NCBI GenBank assembly: GCA_950295325.1
Contig: OX485805.1
Location: 14,991,501-15,055,500 of the forward strand
DNA length: 64,000 bases
Source: Polytrichum commune
Lineage: Eukaryota > Streptophyta > Polytrichopsida > Polytrichales > Polytrichaceae
Reading direction: 5' to 3'
The translations under genes were made by a program, and so were the position numbers. Of this stretch, positions 57,591 through 64,000 are shown in pieces. The notes under the pieces are model-generated. The model was not told where the DNA came from, ran no database searches, and was given only the letters and a program-made list of their open reading frames with translations. Every line of letters starts with the position of its first letter. Positions within the stretch are counted from its first letter, which is position 1.

Positions 57591-58853
57591 GGAGGACGTT
57601 AAGTTCCCCCCCCCCCCCCCCCACGAACTTTTTGGGGGAGGAATATTCGGGTAGGGACAGCCAACCATCAGATTTTCTGGACCCGACCGAAAATTGTTGC
57701 CCGCCCACCCGACTTCGGGAAAACCATTGTCCTTGCGTTCTTGAAGGCCACTTATCCACAAATCCCATATTGAGTGCACTTCATTTTCAAAGTCCCAAAT
57801 CCAATATATATGTTCACTTCCATTGAGTAAGTAAGCAATTGACTTGGATTTCATTTTCAAAGTGAACCCGCCAATAAAGCATGTATTTAACTTGGAAGTC
57901 AAAAATATTACAAAATCCTCATTAGCATTGAGGTTATAAATTTTGTGACTTACAATTGCAAGGGACTTTGTCATTCTAAAATGGAATTAAAATTCATGAT
58001 TTTTTTTATATTTTTAATATGTTATATTTTATAGTTAATACATTCTACTTTCACAAAGTTTTCATACGCATTTAAACTAATTAAGTGTGATTGAATGCAA
58101 CTAAGTCTAATAAAATCTGATTAATCCTGATTAATTCTAATTAAGCCCAATTAAATCAGAAAGCATGCTCACCAAATTAATTAAGCCTAATTAAGTATTA
58201 AATGTACTTATTGGAATTAATCATGATTTGATGGAATTAACTCCAGTAAATATAATCTATAATTAACTTGGCTTAATTAATTTGGCGAGCATGCTTTCTG
58301 ATTTAATTGGGCTTAATTAGAATTAATCAGGATCAATCAGGATTAATTACAATTAATTACATTCAATCAAGCTTAATTAATTTAAATGCATATAAATACT
58401 TTGTGAAAGTAGAAGGTATTAACTATACAACATTTTAAAAAATAAAAATAAAAATCATTAGTTGTAATTCCATTTTAGAATGACAAAGTTCCTTGCAGTT
58501 GTAAGTCACAAAACTTATAACCTCAATGCTAATGAGGATTTTGTAATATTTTTGACTTCCAAGTTAATTACATGCTTTACTGACGGTTTCACTTTGAGAA
58601 TGAAATCCAAGTCAATTGCTTACTTACTCAATGGAAGTGAGCATATATATTGGATTTGGGACTTTGAAAATGAAGTGCACTCAATATGAGATTTGTGGAT
58701 AAGTGGCCTTCAAGAATGCAAGGACAATGGTTTTTCCGAAGTTGGGCAGGCGGGCAACAATTTTCGGTCGGGTCCAGAAAATCTGACGGGCGGCTGCCCC
58801 TACCCGAATATTCCTCCCCCGAAACGTTCGTGGGGGGGAACTCAACGTCCTCC
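57591..58853. mobile_element. 1.26-kb palindromic MULE-type element, 9-bp duplication
   Basis: Starts GGAGGACGTTAAGTTCCCCC and ends with its inverse (...GAACTCAACGTCCTCC). The 9-bp flank CTAAACCTG is perfect on both sides (57582-57590, 58854-58862), the hallmark of Mutator-like elements. Almost the whole element is one inverted repeat: arms of about 420 bp (57591-58010 and 58440-58853) plus an inner AT-rich inverted repeat (58030-58420) around a loop near 58190-58260. Each arm contains part of an open frame in mirrored form (EDFVIFLTSKL, MKSKSIAYLLNGSEHIYWIW), so the arms may derive from captured coding sequence. No transposase. Confidence 0.85.
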
Positions 58854-59136
58854 CTAAACCTGCCTCGAACCAACCCGAGATAGAGTGGAGCCCCTTACCT
58901 ACCCTATATGGAGGTAGTGAAGGCCAATATGCGATGATTTCACTAATGGCACCTAAACCCGCCACTTCATGAGCCCATGCACCCCTTTTCCATGGGGATC
59001 AGTTCAAGGTAGTAGAGTGTTGGTGATTGGGAGACTTTTATAGGTGTTGTTGTTGTTGGGTGGGGTGTTGTTTTCAACAGCCTCTACCTTACATCGTTCC
59101 TCAAGAGCCAAAACAATTCAAGAGAGTTGGACCATT

Positions 59137-59360
59137 GCTCGGGAAGAACCAGCGGCTAGTTACAAATGAACCGGTTAAGTTTGAGAAACAACCGGTTGAA
59201 GTTGGAGACTTCAGGAGAATTATTGGTCATTTTAGAAAAATCTACAGAATATACCTCAAATGAATGAAGGCAACACCGGAAGATGCCAACATGTAACCGG
59301 TTGGATTTAGAATCCCTAGGATCTTGATCGACTATGCCCACAAACTTCCCGGGCACTGAG
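59137..59360 (+). mobile_element. R1 (ACCGGTT) family copy
   Basis: Full-length: GAACCAGCGGCTAGTTACAA, ATGAACCGGTTAAGTTTGAG, AACATGTAACCGGTTGGATT, CCCTAGGATCTTGATCGACT. Lies in the spacer of the large inverted repeat. Confidence 0.75.
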
Positions 59361-61244
59361 TTGGAAACAATTTTGTTCCAATAATCTATAGCATGTTGCT
59401 TTGGGAACGATAACAGGTTTGTTTGAAACTCTACAATGGTAATGGACTTTGATTTAAGATTGGTTCTGTGTGTGTTTATTACCTCCCTCTTTGGGTCCCT
59501 TAACAAGTCCCATGGCAGTTCAACACAACCACTTGTATGATGTTAAATTCACTTTCAATAATGAGCTTTTAAAATTATGATACTCAACTACTAGAAATAT
59601 ATGGAATTTATTAATTTACAAGGATTTTTTATATTTCCAAAAATATATAATTTAAGCACCCTTCTAAGGCATGTGGGTGTTATTCGGTAAGTTTTTCATG
59701 GTCTCCAATTTTGACTGGTCGTATTTATGCCACAAAACTCATAGACTTCTCCCAATTTACTTATGATCACCGAAAGTTCATGTGTGTTGATACTTCAAAT
59801 GTAATGTGAGGGTGCTAAAACCAACACCCTGCCCAAAAGCAACACCTATAAACACCTCCCAATCACCAACACACTACTACCTTGAAATGTTCCCCATGAA
59901 AAAGGATTGCCCCTGCCCATGGAGTGATGGGTTTAGGTGCCATTATCGGTGTCACCGCATGCTGGCCTCCACTACCTCCATATAGGGTAGGTAACTAGCT
60001 CCACTCCATCTCAAGTCGGTTCAAGGTCGGTTTAGGGTGGCTTGTCAATGCCTATTCTAAGCATTCTATTCACGCGAGGGGCGGGGAGGGGGGGGGGGGG
60101 TGAACGGTTCAAGCCCACCAAGCCAAGGGGGTCAGTTATGGGTACAAAGGGGGATCAGTAGCCGGGATGCAAGGGGGATTGTTTTACCACTGAACCGGGT
60201 GGGATCATGGAGGTGGCCATGTTGGCATTTGATATAGCTTGGGTTCTAGTACCAACTATGTAATTTTAGTTCTAGGCAATCTTGTGTCAGTTCTAGGCAA
60301 CAAAGGTGGGGGTCCTCATCATATGCAAGGTCGTCATACAGAGAGATCCTAGGGATCGGTTTGAAGAAGCTAGTGGTTTTGACTTTGAATATTCATCGAA
60401 TATTCAAATGAGGCTAGAAATATGTTTTCTTTCTTTATACTATGTTTAGCCCAAAGTCTAATATGGTAAATTTCTTATATCAACCACATTGCCATATGTA
60501 TGTGCAATAGCTTATAGTGTCGGTTTAAGCACCCTCTACCTTATACATGGGTTCCCCCAATTTCTTGAGTCTAGAGTGGTTGATGAATTTTGAACACGTG
60601 ATCCAAACTCTTTCAAACACATGTCTTGTTGGGTGTTCATTTTGAGATGTAGCCTAATTACACTCCACTCAAGTATGGGCATCTAATTTAAGAATGATTG
60701 ACATATTGATTGGTTTATGATTTGATTCCCGAATAAAGCACATCTACCTTATGTGTCAAGGATTCCACCTCATAAGCACTAAACTTGTTTAGTACTCGCT
60801 TACTTGAGGGCACAAATAATTAGTATGGTCCTAATACCAACCAACCCCCCCCCCCCCAAAAAAATAAAAAATAAAAATAAAAATAAAAAACCATGCATTC
60901 AAAACAACCATGGGTGTGGTGACTTTACTCTCTTTGTGCCTTATCTTATTCAATTCCACAAGAAAACAAATCATTGTCTCATTGAAATTTGCAACATGCC
61001 ATCACCACATTGATTAGGACAATCAAATTATACATGGAAACTACACTATACATTTGAATTAGTGTGACGTCAAATTGATGTGCCATGTTAAATCGAAAGT
61101 CCTCCATGACTTGTCCTAACGTAGACATGTTTGGAATGGCTTCTTTTTTTGTTCCCGACTAGCCCACTTCTCATAGGATATGAAACACTCAATCAATACA
61201 TAGTAGAAAATCCAATCAAAGCAATAGCCACTTTCCTCACGATT

Positions 61245-61520
61245 TCCATAGCTCATATGAATATTATTTCATTCATTATCAAAGTGAATATTCTCATGCT
61301 CGTTAAACAGTTGTACATGTCCCCCCCCCCCAAAAAAAATAAAATTACATTGACCATGGAACCTAGAACAGTTATCATATTTTGAGCAAGTGGTCCAACC
61401 CCTTTCAAATATACATCTCTTTGGTATCCATTCTTGGAGCACATATCCGCATACTACTCAAAATATAGGTGTTCGATCAAGAAACGTAACCCAATAAGGC
61501 ATGTCTACCTTATAACAACA
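61245..61520 (+). repeat. Repeat Y, copy 2
   Basis: Second copy of 56745-57060, with an 11-bp poly-C run followed by an A run. It shows CATTATCAAAGTGAATATTC, TCTTTGGTATCCATTCTTGG and GGCATGTCTACCTTAT in the same order. Confidence 0.6.
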
Positions 61521-61871
61521 GAAAGTGCATACCAACTCTATGGTTCCACCCAATGGCTACAAGGTCATTAACGTGAGTCGATGTTAAGCAATACGAGCCA
61601 CACTTATTCATGTGATGATCGGATAGAGCACTCTAATCCGATAATAACCGATTTTTTTCTCAACAAACATGTGTTGTTCCTTCAATAGTTGAGACCCATT
61701 GAATCCCACATGGAAACCACATTCCAACATCACACGATACATCGTAGTTAGTGTCACCAATTCTATTTGTCTCACTCAATCCTAATCGTAAACCGAATGT
61801 GTAGTGTCACTAACACATAATTCAAACCTAATATTATTTTACATTCCTTGTAATAACATTCAGACATTATA

Positions 61872-62774
61872 CAGTCCACCCTCTATAAGTGTTACCTCTA
61901 TAAGTGTTAAAATTTCATAAGTGTTAACATTTTTTCTACTCCCTACTTGGGGAGACTACAATAACGTTAAGTGTTAAGTGTTAATTGATTGGCTACTCCC
62001 CTCTTTGTAATTTTGCCCTCTATATCTGTTAACTTATTATTATACTATATAATACCATACAATACAATATACTGTAACATAGCACATGTAATATACTATA
62101 ACATACTCCCCATTTAGAAATTATTAGGGTTTAGGATATTGACTGCAAGTCCCTCCTTCGTCAACTCACTTTACCCTAGCAGGTTGAGCCAGTCTACTAG
62201 CGTTCGAATTTCTGAGAATGTTATTTTCGAATTTAAGACTTGTAGGGCGAATCACATACCATTAGAAAGCTATTGAGGAGAATTTGACTTGAATAATCCT
62301 TACCAACCATCCAATGAGGAATTGATGGAGATGTTCAACCCAGATTCCTTTGTTGAGGAGGAGGATGACATTGAAACTCTTGCATCTGAACCTATAGCCC
62401 CTGTGTGTTACAAGGATGTGCAATCTTCTCTTCAAACTTTACGTCATTATCTTGAGCAGAGGTCTACTGATGTTATGCATTTGGTCAAGAAATTAGAAAA
62501 GTTTGAGAAAGAGATTGATCACCTACATGTGAATCAGCTCCAGCAGACCTCTATAGATGCCTTCTTCCATCCTAGAGGAGTGTAAATGGAGGAGTGAGAC
62601 TCTTCAATTGTATTTTGGAACTTCATTTGGTATTATAACAATATTTTACTTGTGTTACATTTATACGTGTTATGTTTTGATTTGTTAAACTCTATATTTC
62701 TATAAGTGTTAACACTCTATAAGTGTTAACAATATTACCACTCCCAATTGTTAACACTTATAGAGGGTGGACTG
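61872..62774. mobile_element. pogo-like (Tc1/mariner superfamily) element, 903 bp
   Basis: Inverted ends CAGTCCACCCTCTATAAGTG (both ends, read inward) flanked by TA on each side (61870-61871, 62775-62776). Tandem CTCTATAAGTGTTA words sit inside both ends (61891-61940, 62695-62730), a subterminal arrangement typical of pogo/Tigger elements. It carries only a transposase tail (62289-62585), so it is a deletion derivative. Confidence 0.82.
62289..62585 (+). pseudogene. C-terminal remnant of a pogo-type transposase
   Basis: About 98 codons: NPYQPSNEELMEMFNPDSF, an acidic patch (EEEDDIETLA), a Leu-rich helix (SLQTLRHYLEQRS) and a coiled-coil-like HLVKKLEKFEKEIDHLHV, ending QQTSIDAFFHPRG. Tigger/pogo transposases and relatives end with such a Leu-rich helix and a short Q-S/T-I-x-x-F-F tail. 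No ATG opens the frame and an in-frame stop lies just upstream; the DDE catalytic domain is missing. Confidence 0.6.
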
Positions 62775-63095
62775 TAGATGTACAATTTTGCAATTACCAT
62801 GTCTTATTACGTGATTTTTCATCCAAATTTCAATCATCCATGACAATTTTTCATTACAATAGAGCTGCATTTAGGGTAATGTACTTACATTCTGTACTCA
62901 AAGTGTTATAATAAAAAAGGACTCCACACCTAGACCTAACTAAATGCTCTTGTGAGCGTTGTATCCACCACTTACATCGTGCCACCTAAGCCAAGAAAGG
63001 GACCTTGATTCTATTGAAACGTAGGTATTAGCTACTTGGCGCTGCATGCTAAATTCTATCCACCGTGACCATGCTAAATATTTTAATTAGTATAG

Positions 63096-63584
63096 GGGGC
63101 ACTTCACACACGAGCCAAGAGCCATGACCATGGAATTGTGAGAGCCCAAAAGAAAGTGTCCAAAGGCCATCCCAAGACACCACCAAAATCATGTAGTATG
63201 GTCATGGACCCTCAAGTATAGTGTGAAGTTATATGTGACCGAGCCCTCAACCAAATGCTATTTTAATGATTTTCTATTCATGTGGGTCCTCACACATGAT
63301 AAAATAGAATAAATCAACGGTTGTGAGCGTTCGAAGTGCCATCGTCTACCGGTTTTGTGTTAGGCTTACCTCCAAGAGGTGGGTTTTGAAAATAGGCCAA
63401 GTGACCATGAAACACGATCCATGTATGAATCCATGTAGACTTTACATCCATCTTGCATTCACATACTCCGTTGGTCCCTCAAGAGTAGCGTGAAGTGAAC
63501 TTGGACTCGCTCTGCCTTTTCCACCAATGAGAGTGCTTGAAGTGTAATGGTAACGGGCTCTCAGTCTCGTGTGTGAAGTGGCCC
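63096..63584. mobile_element. PIF/Harbinger-type MITE family H, copy 3 (uninterrupted)
   Basis: About 489 bp, left end GGGGCACTTCACACACGAGC, right end reversed GGGCCACTTCACACACGAGA, followed by TAA. Collinear with copy 2 at 34796-36222 and lacks the hAT insert, so it gives the empty site. The left duplication (TAG) has one mismatch. Confidence 0.78.
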
Positions 63585-63604
63585 TAAGATATCATTTGGA
63601 GATA

Positions 63605-63757
63605 CACATAACATTATTCAGATCCATAACATTGTTATGTGGGACTTACAATATTCCACAAAGTATTCCCACATTCAATTTGAAATGTGGGGAATATTCA
63701 AGAATATTTTGTGGAATATTGTCAACCCCACATAACATTGTTATGAATGTGAATAAT
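63605..63757. mobile_element. Foldback MITE, ~150 bp
   Basis: Arms of about 70 bp pair with few mismatches: CATAACATTGTTATGTGGG and ACAATATTCCACAAA(G/A)TATTC on both sides, around a short loop near 63675-63700. Immediately behind MITE H copy 3; no clear target duplication. Confidence 0.6.
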
Positions 63758-64000
63758 GTAATACATGTTGCTCTTATTTGTTTTAATCAATGTTCTTTTT
63801 TAATCAAGTAAGCTACGTCATGTTGTTGGACGTGCTTACTACACTAAATTGATATTTAGTGTGACTTACTATTTGGAATTACACAATGCTATATCTATTA
63901 TTATACATCTCATGTTTTACCAACAAATGTTAAATTGGCAGTTTGGACATTATAGAACATCGACAACTTTACTTAGTAAAAAAATATTTCAATAGTAAGA
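63758..64000. other. Intergenic end of window, no gene
   Basis: AT-rich. A perfect small palindrome (CACTAAAT-TG-ATATTTAGTG near 63843-63862) recalls the ends of the R2 family. Confidence 0.4.

Larger units (their letters stand above)
57070..60525. repeat. Large inverted repeat with nested insertions
   Basis: The left arm (57070-57590 continued at 58863-59095) is inverted against the right arm (59800-60525). Examples: AATAGGCATTGGCAAGCCAC (57571) against GTGGCTTGTCAATGCCTATT (60037), and CCTACCCTATATGGAGGTAG on the left against CTACCTCCATATAGGGTAGG on the right. The left arm is split by the palindromic element at 57591-58853; the spacer holds an R1 copy. It looks like an old foldback transposon of about 2.2 kb before the later insertions. 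Confidence 0.7.
61745..62890. mobile_element. MITE-like repeat family R2, copy 3, split by a pogo-like element
   Basis: The left part (61745-61871) holds GTGTCACCAATTCTATTTGT, TCGTAAACC and TACATTCCTTGTAA. The right part (62777-62890) continues with TTTTGCAATTACCATG and TCATCCAAATTTCAATCATC. The two halves join seamlessly when the TA-flanked element between them is ignored. Confidence 0.65.

Noticed and set aside
57349-58965. Several 80-139-codon frames on both strands, mirrored in sequence
   Set aside because: They are the two arms of the palindromic MULE-type element and the outer inverted repeat read in opposite directions, not separate genes. A captured-gene origin is noted instead.

Overview
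The window is nuclear DNA of a land plant. It has intron-containing genes with GT-AG junctions and CT-rich leaders, plant-specific families (WRC, EXORDIUM, a plant Gly-rich family), and a Ty1/copia element primed from initiator-Met tRNA. The EXORDIUM-CUB architecture and the repeat content suggest a non-seed lineage such as a bryophyte or lycophyte, but that is inference and no species can be named.

Layout. 0.5-3.1 kb (-): four-exon SFT2-like vesicle-trafficking gene, with an F-box/kelch fragment in intron 1 and a second F-box-like stub across its promoter. 8.3-9.5 kb (+): two-exon Nudix-like gene with decayed duplications around it. 17.9-20.0 kb (-): secreted EXORDIUM-like protein with a C-terminal CUB domain. 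26.1-31.8 kb: complete Ty1/copia retrotransposon with LTRs that look identical and a perfect 5-bp target duplication. It carries a 249-codon antisense ORF with an F-box-like core between pol and the 3' LTR. 45.2-47.1 kb (+): three-exon Gly-rich gene of unknown function, preceded by a 2.7-kb array of decayed copies of its own promoter and leader. 49.3-52.0 kb (-): WRC-domain gene with a separate MRIRK first exon.

The rest, well over half, is AT-rich intergenic DNA crowded with small transposons, many delimited by target-site duplications: two hAT MITEs (8 bp); a 0.9-kb hAT element nested in a PIF/Harbinger MITE (8 and 3 bp); further Harbinger-type MITEs (TTA/TAA); a 1.26-kb palindromic MULE-type element (9 bp) nested in a larger inverted repeat; a pogo-like element (TA) with a transposase tail; and a short SINE-like retroposon with 11- and 13-bp duplications. 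A ~220-bp ACCGGTT-rich family recurs six or more times.

The host genes are unrelated housekeeping, cell-wall and regulatory genes and form no evident pathway. The main novelty candidates are the antisense F-box-like ORF in a young retrotransposon, the promoter array, the EXORDIUM-CUB fusion and the SINE-like family with a covarying hairpin. Exon boundaries come from splice consensus and remembered family alignments; no database search was possible.
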